From IMG/VR virus record IMGVR_UViG_3300033994_002367, positions 1-48,036 of that record: DNA of 48,036 nt; one strand, written 5' to 3'. Below the pieces are notes generated by a model. That model saw only the letters and a program-made list of their open reading frames with translations. It had not been told where the DNA came from and searched no databases. Position numbers and translations under genes: made by a program. Shown piece after piece: positions 16,214 through 26,468 of this stretch. This DNA comes from a virus. Numbering within the stretch: the first letter of the stretch is position 1; the number at the start of each line of letters is the position of its first letter.

Positions 16214-19200
16214 ATGCCAAACTGGAAAAAAGTCATAGTATCGGGCTCTGATGCCGCCCTGAATTCTTTACTAGTAACTAGCGGAGTTACAATAACAGGA
16301 TCTCTAAATGTAACTGGTTCTACAACCCAAATAGGAAATAATACATTGCTAGGGAACACAACCCTATCAGGTAGCATCATAATTTCAGGATCCGAAAATC
16401 CAAGTACACCTTCTGTTCAAATTTATGGTGATACACAACATACTGGGGTTGTTAGATTTAACCCTATTAGTAGGAATATCGACCCTTCAATATCTGCATC
16501 TTATATTTATGTTTCTGGTTCCACAAATGACTTATATTTTAGCCAAAACGGATCAGGATATGCTAATACAACTCGTTTACGTTGGTTAGAAGGTAATCTA
16601 TATACAGGATTATTACATGGTGGTTTAATTACAACACAATCCTCTACTGTTTACCAAATATCAAGTGGTAGTGGTATTATAGTAGACTTAAATGCATCAT
16701 TAGGTGATGACCCATACCCAGTAATACAATTTTTAGAATGGGGAAATTTATCTGCAAGTATCGCTCCATTAACTGCTTCTTATCAACAAGCATTTGTTGG
16801 TATTGATTCAACTAATAATATTTTTGCTCAAGGTACACCATTTAGTAATGGTCAATTTGATACTGTAATCAATATAGGTAGTGTATTCTTTCAAAACCAA
16901 TCTACAATTAATGGTGTTAAAACACAACCTTCTGTAGCATATGGATTTGAACAACAACAAAATGTATTTAATAGAGCATTTGGACCTTTAAAACTTTCAG
17001 GATATACTTTATCACCAAGTGGTTCTTCAACGGGTAGTTTAATAGTTGGAAGTGGTACAGCTTATGCTCCGGGATCTAACTATACAGTAGATCCAAATGA
17101 ACCATACTATAGTGTTGATAATGGAACCAATATTTCTAAAATATTTAGATATTACCAATCAGGATCTAGTTGGGTTTATTTATCAAATGCTGGTGCAGGG
17201 TATACTACAATAGATCCAACCAAATACTCAAATAATGGTACTTTAACTTCTGTTGGAGCCGGTAATTGGTCAATACAAAGAGTATTTTGGTTCCCTAATT
17301 CAGTAACAAAAGCAATAGTAGTTTACTATGGTAATGCTATTTACCCAACAGAGGCAGAAGCTTTAGCAAATATTAGTTTTGAGTCATTTGTTGAAGCACC
17401 AAATACTGCAGCCAATGCAATTTATCTTGGTGCTATTATTATAAATCAAAATGGTGTATTTACTAATGCTAGTACATTTACAATATATCCTGGCGGATTA
17501 TTCAGACAAGTAGGAGGATCAGGTGGTGGTGGTTCCATAGTAACCCAAACATTAGCAGGTTTATCCGATGTGTCTATTTCAGGACCAACAAATGGTCAAG
17601 CATTAGTATACAACAATACTTCTGCTAAATGGGAAAACTCATCAACATTAACTGCAAATTTAATAGGTAATGCAAGTACAGCAACAACTGCATCTTATGC
17701 ATTAACAGCATCATATACTCCTTCAATTGCAGGTACAGACAATTATATACCTAGATTTAATGGTTCAAGTGCACTAGAAAATAGTGTAATGTATGATGAT
17801 GGTACTAATATTGGTATTGGTACTACTAGCCCTTCATATAAAATAGATGTTGCAGGATCCGGTAGACTTACATTAGCAGGATATGCAGGTTATGAATATC
17901 ATAACACTGCAGGTACTTGGGAAGTATATATAGGTACCGAAAACAATACAGGTAACGCTAGATATAATTCACGTCAAGGTGATCATACGTGGTACTATAA
18001 TAGTTCAGCCACAATGAAATTAACCTCTGCAGGTTATTTAGGTGTTGGCACTACAACACCAACATCAAACCTCCAAGTCCAATCAAACAATCTATCAGCT
18101 CCAGCATTTGCTGTTTCTAAAAGTTTCTCCGGTGGTGGTGATGGTACTGCTGTTATGCATGCTTTTGGATATGATTCCGGAATTGCAAATACAGGTATTC
18201 AAGTTGGTGTAAAAGGAACCGGAGGATTCTCAGCTACAGATGCATATCCATTTAGAGTATTCAATCAAGGTACAGCAACATTTAGCATGTTATCTAATGG
18301 AAATGCCCACTTCAGTGGAAGTGTAGGTATTGGTACTACTAGTCCATCATACAAACTAGATGTTGTAGGTGAAGGAAGATTCGGTACAGGTGCAAAAGCT
18401 ATAATCGGAACTGATGGAACATATGCAGGATATGGTGTTGTAGGCTTTGGTGGAACTACAGATGGATATAATAGAATATTTGGACATCAAAGCACTTCAG
18501 ATGGTTTATACATAGCGGCTGCAACCGGTAGAGGAATTGAATTTTGGGTAAATGGCGCAACTACAGTAGCCATGAGAATTAACCCAGCAGGTAACGTAGG
18601 TATAGGTACTACTAGTCCAACTTCTAAACTTCATGTTTGGAACGATAAAATAGAAGTAACAGGATTCCCAGCAGCTGGAAGTCCATTTACATTCTTAGAG
18701 TCAAATTATAATGACCAATCTGCTGTTGCAATTAAGTTCTTAAACTATAATCCATCAAACGGCTATGATTCAGATTTAGGTATTCAATTAATGAATACAG
18801 GTGGATCTATGTTTGATGCAATGATCATTAAAGGATCTACAGGCAACGTTGGTATTGGTACTAATAGTCCATCTTATAAATTAGATGTAAGTGGAAGTAT
18901 TCACGCCCAAGAATCATCTACCGTTGGTACACTTATACTAGGAAATACAGTTGATAATTATATATCATACTACAATTCAGATGTATATTTTAAAGCAAAA
19001 GGTAGTCATTATTTTGAAGGTAATGGATTTTATAAAGGTGTTTGGAATAGTAATGGTAATCTAGGTATCGGAACTTCATCCCCTCCAGGTAACTCAACAA
19101 ACCGAGCTGTAGAAATTGCGGGTGCCGATAGTGCAAATCTAGTTGTAACCCAACCAGGTTATGCATCAGCAGCATTTACTTCATTTAATAGTGAAGCATA

Positions 19201-21406
19201 CATTGGTACATCTACCAATCATCCATTCTATCTTTACACTAGTGGGTCTGAACGATTACGAATTGCAAATAACGGTGCAATTAGATTCAACGCATACGGT
19301 TCAGGTACATTCACAGGCACAGCTACTCAAAAACTAGCAGTAGATAGTTCCGGAAATGTAATCGAAATTCCAATTGGTGCAGGACCAGTAGATGGTTCTG
19401 GTACAGCAAATTATATTACAAGATGGGTTGATACCGATACTATTACAACTAGTAGCATTTATGAAACTGGAGGTAATATAGGTATTGGAACTACTAGTCC
19501 ATTAGGTAAATCTACTATTATTGGAGATGGTAGTTTAAACAATTATTCTGGTATAGTACGAATTGGAACAACAGCCCCAACAAATGCATGGGCGTTTATA
19601 ACCCTCCCAGATGATGCTTCAGTTCAAACTAATGCAAATAACTATTATTTAATTGGAAGAACAGCTGATGTATCAAATAGAATAATGTCCTTCCATATAC
19701 CTGTAGCTGCTGATTATGGAAGCGGGTCAGAGCCAAAATTTGGATTCTATAGTAGCGGTGCTGATTTACTCCATAGTATCGAAGCTAATACTGGAACTTC
19801 ATATTTTAAAGGTAATGTAGGTATTGGTACAACCACCCCAGCTTACAAACTTAGTGTTGTAGGTAAAATGGCATTAAATGATGGTGGAAATAGTGTTTTT
19901 ATTGGTACAAATGCTGGACAATCAGATGACGCAACCGATAATAGAAATATTGCAATAGGTACAAATTCTCTACAAAACAATATATCTGGATCACAAAACG
20001 TTGCTATAGGTTATAACACATTAGTAAACAATACAAATATAAATAATACTGCAGTTGGTTCAAATGCATTACAAAACAATACAACGGCCCTCAACAATAC
20101 TGCATTTGGTTCATTTGCTTTAAATGCAAACACTGTGGGTTCTTCAAGTATTGCTGTAGGTGCCGCAGCATTACTTTCAAACACAATCGGAAATCATAAC
20201 ACAGCAGTAGGTAACAGTGCTATTCGCTTAAATGTTTCCGGTTCACAAAACGTAGGCGTTGGTGGATCTGTATTATTCAATAATACAAATGGAAGTGATA
20301 ACGTTGCACTAGGTTGGAATGCTGCAAGATATTTTGGTACAGGAACATCTTCACTTACAGATACAAGTGGTTCAATTTTCATAGGATCTTTAGCTCGTGC
20401 TAATGCTTCAGGTGAAGTAAACCAGGTTGTAATTGGTATGAACGCTTTGGGTCTAGGCTCAAATAGCGTTGTATTAGGTAACGATAATATTACAAAAACA
20501 GTCCTTAAAGGAAGTGTTGGTATTGGTACCAATGTTCCAATGGGACCTTTAGAAATATATAAAGCAAATGCAGCAGGGTTAGGTGGTCATCTTATTTTAA
20601 ATAATGATGGTTCATCTGTTGGTAATGAAACAGCAATACTATTTAATGATAGTGGAGGTGGAAGTTTATCTGGTGTACGTGCTGCAATTTCTTCTACTAC
20701 AGAAAATTCACCATATAATGGAGATATCAAATTTAAAACTGGTAATACTTCATATGGGTCATTAAGTACTCGTATGATTATTACTGGTGCTGGTAATGTA
20801 GGTATTGGTACTACTAGCCCGGGAGTCAAATTAGAAGTTTATGATAGTGCTAATGCAAATGCAGTAACAATAACTTCTGATGGAGCAAACCAACAACTTG
20901 TAATTAGAAGATATTCAAGTACAAATGAACAATTAATATTTGGAGTTCATAGTAGTGATTATAGTTACATACAAGCTGTAGAACAAGGTGTTGCATATAG
21001 AGCATTAAGTTTAAACCCTGATGGTGGTAATGTAGGTATCGGAACTACTAACCCTGCATACCTCTTAGATGTAAACGGAACAGCTCGCGTTACAACATTA
21101 ATTGAAACCTCAGCACTTAAATATAAAACAAATATACAACCTTTAGATTCTCAACTTTCTAAAGTTGCACAACTTGAACCAGTTACATTTGATTGGATTG
21201 ATAAACCAAACCCTAAAACAAACATAGGTTTAATTGCAGATGAAGTTGAAAAAATTTATCCAGAATTTGTTTCCAAAACAGAAGATGGAGAAATTGAAGG
21301 TATCGAATATTCCAAATTAACTACCGTATTGATCCAATCAATAAAAGAGTTAAAAGAAATAGTTGACAAACAACAAGAACAAATCAATGCATTACTTAAT
21401 AAGTAA
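16214..21406 (+). CDS. Giant tail fibre with C-terminal S74 self-cleaving chaperone
   Basis: A 1730-aa fibre, the longest gene here. It starts with the WKKVIVSGS anchor shared with the fibre at 14677 and ITGSL repeats. The middle (about 530-1620) is built of units around NVGIGTTSPxxKLxV, interrupted by varied 40-120 residue segments. Near 1240-1430 is a run of NTAVGSNAL-type repeats like those of trimeric adhesin heads. The C-terminus (about 1630-1730), starting SALKYKTNIQPLD and containing GLIADEVEKIYPEFV, is a peptidase S74/endosialidase-type intramolecular chaperone, which trimerises the fibre and then cuts itself off at the conserved Ser. The mature fibre would lack this tail. Confidence 0.92.
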   Translation: MPNWKKVIVSGSDAALNSLLVTSGVTITGSLNVTGSTTQIGNNTLLGNTTLSGSIIISGSENPSTPSVQIYGDTQHTGVVRFNPISRNIDPSISASYIYVSGSTNDLYFSQNGSGYANTTRLRWLEGNLYTGLLHGGLITTQSSTVYQISSGSGIIVDLNASLGDDPYPVIQFLEWGNLSASIAPLTASYQQAFVGIDSTNNIFAQGTPFSNGQFDTVINIGSVFFQNQSTINGVKTQPSVAYGFEQQQNVFNRAFGPLKLSGYTLSPSGSSTGSLIVGSGTAYAPGSNYTVDPNEPYYSVDNGTNISKIFRYYQSGSSWVYLSNAGAGYTTIDPTKYSNNGTLTSVGAGNWSIQRVFWFPNSVTKAIVVYYGNAIYPTEAEALANISFESFVEAPNTAANAIYLGAIIINQNGVFTNASTFTIYPGGLFRQVGGSGGGGSIVTQTLAGLSDVSISGPTNGQALVYNNTSAKWENSSTLTANLIGNASTATTASYALTASYTPSIAGTDNYIPRFNGSSALENSVMYDDGTNIGIGTTSPSYKIDVAGSGRLTLAGYAGYEYHNTAGTWEVYIGTENNTGNARYNSRQGDHTWYYNSSATMKLTSAGYLGVGTTTPTSNLQVQSNNLSAPAFAVSKSFSGGGDGTAVMHAFGYDSGIANTGIQVGVKGTGGFSATDAYPFRVFNQGTATFSMLSNGNAHFSGSVGIGTTSPSYKLDVVGEGRFGTGAKAIIGTDGTYAGYGVVGFGGTTDGYNRIFGHQSTSDGLYIAAATGRGIEFWVNGATTVAMRINPAGNVGIGTTSPTSKLHVWNDKIEVTGFPAAGSPFTFLESNYNDQSAVAIKFLNYNPSNGYDSDLGIQLMNTGGSMFDAMIIKGSTGNVGIGTNSPSYKLDVSGSIHAQESSTVGTLILGNTVDNYISYYNSDVYFKAKGSHYFEGNGFYKGVWNSNGNLGIGTSSPPGNSTNRAVEIAGADSANLVVTQPGYASAAFTSFNSEAYIGTSTNHPFYLYTSGSERLRIANNGAIRFNAYGSGTFTGTATQKLAVDSSGNVIEIPIGAGPVDGSGTANYITRWVDTDTITTSSIYETGGNIGIGTTSPLGKSTIIGDGSLNNYSGIVRIGTTAPTNAWAFITLPDDASVQTNANNYYLIGRTADVSNRIMSFHIPVAADYGSGSEPKFGFYSSGADLLHSIEANTGTSYFKGNVGIGTTTPAYKLSVVGKMALNDGGNSVFIGTNAGQSDDATDNRNIAIGTNSLQNNISGSQNVAIGYNTLVNNTNINNTAVGSNALQNNTTALNNTAFGSFALNANTVGSSSIAVGAAALLSNTIGNHNTAVGNSAIRLNVSGSQNVGVGGSVLFNNTNGSDNVALGWNAARYFGTGTSSLTDTSGSIFIGSLARANASGEVNQVVIGMNALGLGSNSVVLGNDNITKTVLKGSVGIGTNVPMGPLEIYKANAAGLGGHLILNNDGSSVGNETAILFNDSGGGSLSGVRAAISSTTENSPYNGDIKFKTGNTSYGSLSTRMIITGAGNVGIGTTSPGVKLEVYDSANANAVTITSDGANQQLVIRRYSSTNEQLIFGVHSSDYSYIQAVEQGVAYRALSLNPDGGNVGIGTTNPAYLLDVNGTARVTTLIETSALKYKTNIQPLDSQLSKVAQLEPVTFDWIDKPNPKTNIGLIADEVEKIYPEFVSKTEDGEIEGIEYSKLTTVLIQSIKELKEIVDKQQEQINALLNK

Positions 21407-21408
21407 AA

Positions 21409-21424
21409 ATATTTATAATAAAAC
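21409..21424 (+). promoter_or_regulatory. Start-proximal motif abutting a start codon
   Basis: ATATTTATAATAAAAC ends at the base before the ATG at 21425. If this is a promoter, the transcript would be nearly leaderless. Confidence 0.6.
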
Positions 21425-24400
21425 ATGGCTCAGTTACAATCCACCAGTATAACAGGTTCTCTTATAGTTACAGGAGGTATTACCGGATCATTTTCTGGAT
21501 CTATTGCCTCTCCTGGTTCAAATACTCAAGTACTTTACAACAATAGTGGAGTAATATCTGCTAATAGTGGATTTGTTTACAATAGTGGAAATGTAGGTAT
21601 TAACACCACTAGCCCAACTAGTAAACTTACTGTAAATGGTAATACTCATATAATAGGCTCTGGCACCCCTGGTTCAGGTGCTGGTATGGAATTACAATAT
21701 AGCAGTAATACATCATATATAGGTTCATATGATAGAGATTCATCAGTTTATAGAAATTTATTTTTCTATTCTGCTGATACTATATTTGAAAACGGTGGTA
21801 CTGAAAGAATGCGAATTACTTCTGCAGGTAATGTAGGTATTGGTACTTCTGGCCCTAGTGCTAGACTTTTTATTTCAGCACCTGCTCTAGGAACTTCAGC
21901 AGGCGACTATTCGTTAAATTCAATCCACTACAACATTAATTCAAATGCTGAAGAATTAGAAATTAAATCCGTTCGTGAAGCATCCGGAAATGATTGGACA
22001 TATGGAGGTAAACGAATTCAACTTCGCATTGACTCAACTTATATGGGTTATATGCAGTTCAATGGTTATGGAAATAATTATGGAATTTCATTTGGTACAG
22101 GAGGTACAACATCTGCTCCTGGAAACGTTACTGAAAGGATGCGTATTACAAATGGTGGTAACGTAGGTATTGGCACTACTAGTCCTCAAGGTAAACTCTC
22201 AGTAGACGGTGGTGATTTTAGATTCAATTACGGAAATGCCTCAGCAAACTATTATTTTTATTTAAATAAAAATTCATCAAATGATGGTGGAATACTACTA
22301 ACTAGAGATAATTCTACATTTGACTGGCAAATAGTTAATTTAGATGGTAGTGGTAATCTAGCATTTTATTCATATGGAGCCTCTACTCAAGCTGTAACTT
22401 TCCAACGATCCTCAGGTAATGTAGGTATTGGAACTACTTCTCCTGCTCAAAAACTTCATGTAATAGGTAATACAGCTGTTACAGGTTTCACTTCAACAGG
22501 TGGTAGAAAATTATCATTAGGTATATTAGATTTGAATGATGGTGGTACTCCTACCCAAATCCGAATCAATACTACTATCCCGCTCAATTCACCTTCTGCA
22601 GATTTTACGGTAAATATAAAAGGATTTAGATATGGTGCACCTCAAATGGTATCATTATCTATTGGATGGCATTACTATTTAGGTTCATTTTACAATGAAA
22701 CAGTAATATCAAATGGTGCTTGGAAACCAACAGTTACTTTAGCACAAGATGCTAATGGATACGTTGTAATCCATTTATCTAGCCCTGGTTACTGGCCTAA
22801 ACTATATGTAGAAAGCTTATATAGTAGTGCATATGGAGACACTTATTCAAGTGGATGGACATTTACTGATGCAAACTTATCAGATTGTACAAACGTAGAA
22901 GTTGTCCCTTATCAACCATTAGCCACAGACATTTCCGGAAATGCAGGATCTACTTCAGCAGTATCCGGTACAACAAACTATGTATCTAAATTTGCAAGTA
23001 GTACAACTATTGGGAATAGCCAAATATTTGATGATGGTACAAACGTAGGTATTGGCACCGCTAGCCCATCAGCTAAATTAACAGTTTCAAACGGTGTAGC
23101 ATATTTTACCCAAACAGCATCAAATGGTTCAGCATTTAGATGGGGATTATTAGGAACAGCAGTATCTCCTGATACTATGCTTTGTATGAACCAATTATGG
23201 AACGGTTCAGGTTGGACTATTTTAGATTCTGGTGTTGGTACATCTTATATAAATTTAGGATCTCAAGTTTCTTCTCCAAATATTGAATTTGGTACAGGTC
23301 CTACAAATACTGCTGCAACTACTAAAATGATTATCACCAATGGTGGTAATGTAGGTATTGGTACTACAAGTCCTGATGTGTTACTTCATATTTATGGTCC
23401 TGGAAGTACAATTACAAGATACACTAATACTAGTAATTCTGGCCATTATGTTGATGTGGGTGCAAATAATGCCGGTGAGAGTTTTGTTTATGGGTATGGT
23501 GCATATCCTCTTTTATTTGGAACAAATGGTTCTGAAAGAATTCGCATTCTTTCCGGTGGTAACGTAGGTATTGGCACTTCTAGCCCAAATACTACTCTAG
23601 AAATAAATAAAAACGTTAGTTTCTCCAGTGTAGACACATACGCACAATTAGTAGTAAAAACTACAAGTGGTGCTAATGGTAAATTATTGAATATTGGAGT
23701 AGATGAAAGTGCAGGTTTATCATTCATTCAATCTTTAAACAGAGGTACTGATTCAATGCCATTGATACTTCAACGTTATTCAGGTAATGTAGGTATTGGT
23801 ACTACTAGCCCATCAGTAAAATTAGATGTCAATGGTACTGGTAAATTTGGTGCTTATGCTTACATAGGAACTAGCATTGATCAAGGATATTACCAAGATA
23901 TTGACAATGGTGCTTATCGAGCTTTTTCAGGAGCAACAAACCCAGGATATTATTTCCAAAAATATAATGGTTCTGCAACCACAATGTATATTGGACTAGA
24001 TGGCACATATGCTGGTAGAGTAGGTATTGGAACAACAACTCCCGCGTATAATTTACATATAGCAAAAGCTAGCTCAGAAGCAGGTATTTTAACTTCCTAC
24101 GGAGCTTCTGATATATATCTAACTCACGGTGGTTGGAGTATGGGTGCCGGTAAATTTGGTATTGGGGATGGATCTTCTCCTACAATAACAATTGATGCTC
24201 CAAATGATAGACTAGGTATTGGTACTACTAGTCCTATATATTTAGTTGATGCCTATAGTACTAGTGCTACTACTAATAGAATATCCATAGGTGGAACAAC
24301 TAATTATTCTTTAATCCAGGCATTTAACGATAGTGGTACATTATATCTAGGAATTGATAATTCATCAGGAACTGGATTTGGAACTGGTAATTATACACGA

Positions 24401-25294
24401 GTATTATATAGTGGTGATAACTACCCATTAGCAATTTCTACAAACGGTACTGAAAGAATGCGAATTGACAGTAGTGGTAATGTTATGATAGGAACTACTA
24501 CTCCATTACTCACTACATCAGGTAGAGGTACTTTAACACTTAATGGTAGTTCAACTTCCATTCTAACTCTTAGTAACGGTGGTACATGGGCATCTTATTT
24601 ATATGCAGAAAGTACTGGGGTATATTTAGCAGCAAATGGTTCTTCTAGAGTTCTTTCATTTGAAGTTAATAATGCTGAACGCTTGCGTATCTCAACTGCA
24701 GGTGCTATTCGTTTCCTTAATTATGGCTCAGGTACAAATACAGGAACAGTAGCATATAACTTAGCAGTTGATTCAAGTGGAAACGTAATTGAAACAGCAG
24801 GTGGAGTAGTTGATGGTTCTGGTACTGCAAATTATATTCCAAAATGGAGTGATTCAAATACAATTGGAAACTCTGTAATTTATGAAAGTAGTAGTAACAT
24901 TGGTATTGGTACTACTTCACCAGGCGCTAAACTAGAAGTAAACGGTTCATTCCGCGCTACAACCAAATCCTTCATCATTGATCACCCAACCAAAGAAAAT
25001 AAAAAATTACAATACGGTGTACTTGAAGGACCTGAACATTCAATATATGTTCGCGGTAAATTAACAAATACCAACGTAATTCAACTCCCAGATTACTGGC
25101 ACGCACTAGTACATGAAGATTCAATTACAGTGAATTTAACCGCAATTGGAAAAAAACAAGACTTGTGGGTAGAAGAAATAACTGATACGCATATTACAAT
25201 AGCTTCTGAAACAGGAGATATAAATTGTTTCTATGCTGTGTTTGCAGAACGTAAAGATGTAGAAAAATTAGTAACAGAATTTGACAAAGAATAA
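21425..25294 (+). CDS. Giant tail fibre with non-S74 C-terminal domain
   Basis: A 1289-aa fibre, sister of the preceding one. It opens with ITGSLIVTGGITGSFSGS repeats and is composed mostly of NVGIGTTSP units alternating with varied segments, commonly introduced by GTERMRITxxGNVGIG. Instead of an S74 chaperone it ends (about 1180-1289) with a domain starting KSFIIDHPTKENKKLQYG and containing LEGPEHSIYVRGKL and LPDYWHALV. I know this C-terminus from fibres of T4-like marine phages; its function is unestablished, perhaps a trimerisation or tip domain. The next gene starts 3 bases on. Confidence 0.88.
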   Translation: MAQLQSTSITGSLIVTGGITGSFSGSIASPGSNTQVLYNNSGVISANSGFVYNSGNVGINTTSPTSKLTVNGNTHIIGSGTPGSGAGMELQYSSNTSYIGSYDRDSSVYRNLFFYSADTIFENGGTERMRITSAGNVGIGTSGPSARLFISAPALGTSAGDYSLNSIHYNINSNAEELEIKSVREASGNDWTYGGKRIQLRIDSTYMGYMQFNGYGNNYGISFGTGGTTSAPGNVTERMRITNGGNVGIGTTSPQGKLSVDGGDFRFNYGNASANYYFYLNKNSSNDGGILLTRDNSTFDWQIVNLDGSGNLAFYSYGASTQAVTFQRSSGNVGIGTTSPAQKLHVIGNTAVTGFTSTGGRKLSLGILDLNDGGTPTQIRINTTIPLNSPSADFTVNIKGFRYGAPQMVSLSIGWHYYLGSFYNETVISNGAWKPTVTLAQDANGYVVIHLSSPGYWPKLYVESLYSSAYGDTYSSGWTFTDANLSDCTNVEVVPYQPLATDISGNAGSTSAVSGTTNYVSKFASSTTIGNSQIFDDGTNVGIGTASPSAKLTVSNGVAYFTQTASNGSAFRWGLLGTAVSPDTMLCMNQLWNGSGWTILDSGVGTSYINLGSQVSSPNIEFGTGPTNTAATTKMIITNGGNVGIGTTSPDVLLHIYGPGSTITRYTNTSNSGHYVDVGANNAGESFVYGYGAYPLLFGTNGSERIRILSGGNVGIGTSSPNTTLEINKNVSFSSVDTYAQLVVKTTSGANGKLLNIGVDESAGLSFIQSLNRGTDSMPLILQRYSGNVGIGTTSPSVKLDVNGTGKFGAYAYIGTSIDQGYYQDIDNGAYRAFSGATNPGYYFQKYNGSATTMYIGLDGTYAGRVGIGTTTPAYNLHIAKASSEAGILTSYGASDIYLTHGGWSMGAGKFGIGDGSSPTITIDAPNDRLGIGTTSPIYLVDAYSTSATTNRISIGGTTNYSLIQAFNDSGTLYLGIDNSSGTGFGTGNYTRVLYSGDNYPLAISTNGTERMRIDSSGNVMIGTTTPLLTTSGRGTLTLNGSSTSILTLSNGGTWASYLYAESTGVYLAANGSSRVLSFEVNNAERLRISTAGAIRFLNYGSGTNTGTVAYNLAVDSSGNVIETAGGVVDGSGTANYIPKWSDSNTIGNSVIYESSSNIGIGTTSPGAKLEVNGSFRATTKSFIIDHPTKENKKLQYGVLEGPEHSIYVRGKLTNTNVIQLPDYWHALVHEDSITVNLTAIGKKQDLWVEEITDTHITIASETGDINCFYAVFAERKDVEKLVTEFDKE

Positions 25295-25297
25295 GTT

Positions 25298-26371
25298 ATG
25301 GGATTACAATATGCACCCCGATTAGATACTGATGGTTTGATATTTATGTATCAACCAGGTCAAACTACTATATTTAACAATTTTACAGCATCTAATGCTC
25401 CTGATGTTTCTCCACCATCTCAAGGATGTTTTACAGGCCCTAGAAGAAAATATGAGGGAGTATATGATGATAGATCTAATACCTACAATGGCCAACCTGT
25501 ATTAGAAATAGCTAACCTTGGAGGTTCTATATATAATTTAAATGCTTCTCAAACTAGCACATATACTATATCTTTATGGGTTAGATTAGTCCAATTCCCT
25601 TCTAAATACGGTGGAACCTCATCAGCTAATCGTGGAAGCGGCCAAGTTACTAAATCAAAACGCGCTGCTTTAGCCCGATTTGATTTTCGAAATACCCCAG
25701 GATATAATAATGGATATATTGAATTTGGAGCTATGGCGCCCTACTATTTAGATAGTGCAGGTGATTATACTTACAAATCTGTATTTTCCCCAATATCTTT
25801 TGGAGCTGCTATATGTGGTGCAAAATACATAACTACAGTTTATACTGATTATAAATTTAATTTAAATGAATGGTATTTAATTACTTTACAATTAGAAAGT
25901 AATACAAATTTTAGTAATATTTCTCAAGCATTAAATGTTAAAATGTTTGTAAATGATACCCAAGAAAATATTGCTAAATGTTTAGGTATAGCTTGGAGAC
26001 AAACCAGTACTCGTGCCCCAGGTAAACCACCCCAACCTAGAAAAAGATATACGGGAAAAGTAGCAGCGCAACCGGGATTTGCAAATAGTATTGGTGCAAA
26101 TACTAGTTTTTCGGCTAATGCTGCCTTTCAAACAATAACATATTCTGATTTTTTTAACCTCTCAGCGTTAAATTATGCTTCTTTTTCCCCTATAAGAACA
26201 TTTGGTAGACTTAATAAGGGTGTAAATGATGGTATAAATACTCCATTTAATGCTGGGGCCTCTAGCTCATTTTACAAGTATAGCTCTTCAGTTAATTTTG
26301 GTCAACTATATATTTATAATAAACCATTTAATAATTTAACATATAACAATTTTAAAAGTTTATATACTTAA
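25298..26371 (+). CDS. LamG/concanavalin-like adhesin
   Basis: A 357-aa protein. It starts LQYAPRLDTDGLIFMYQPGQ and contains a jelly-roll-like central part (about 85-215: YTISLWVRLVQFP, NEWYLITLQLES) and an end GQLYIYNKPFNNLTYNNFKSLYT. This matches the LamG/concanavalin plan, in which the last strand is followed by a (F/I)YNxxL helix. A basic stretch, KPPQPRKRYTGK, is unusual. Probable role is binding surface glycans. It follows the giant fibre by 3 bases, so it may be cotranslated, and is followed by a structured gap and a terminator. More divergent than the next two genes. Confidence 0.65.
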   Translation: MGLQYAPRLDTDGLIFMYQPGQTTIFNNFTASNAPDVSPPSQGCFTGPRRKYEGVYDDRSNTYNGQPVLEIANLGGSIYNLNASQTSTYTISLWVRLVQFPSKYGGTSSANRGSGQVTKSKRAALARFDFRNTPGYNNGYIEFGAMAPYYLDSAGDYTYKSVFSPISFGAAICGAKYITTVYTDYKFNLNEWYLITLQLESNTNFSNISQALNVKMFVNDTQENIAKCLGIAWRQTSTRAPGKPPQPRKRYTGKVAAQPGFANSIGANTSFSANAAFQTITYSDFFNLSALNYASFSPIRTFGRLNKGVNDGINTPFNAGASSSFYKYSSSVNFGQLYIYNKPFNNLTYNNFKSLYT

Positions 26372-26403
26372 AATATTACTGTTCCTCGGACGGTATCGTG
26401 GTA

Positions 26404-26417
26404 CTACAGAAATGTAG
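26404..26417 (+). other. Structured non-coding segment with GAAA hairpin
   Basis: CTACA-GAAA-TGTAG is a tetraloop hairpin, within a 97-base gap (26372-26468) that is clearly richer in G+C than its neighbours. GG/CC flanks may extend the stem past a TA bulge. It lies just before a terminator, so it could be a 3'-end structure or a small RNA; I see no known RNA family. Confidence 0.4.
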
Positions 26418-26426
26418 CCCAATTAA

Positions 26427-26449
26427 GGGGTGTGAAAGCACCCCTTTTT
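26427..26449 (+). terminator. Rho-independent terminator after the giant fibre unit
   Basis: GGGGTG (26427-26432) pairs with CACCCC (26439-26444) around TGAAAG, followed by five T. It ends the unit 21425-26371. Confidence 0.85.
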
Positions 26450-26468
26450 AAAAACAAATAAAATTTAT

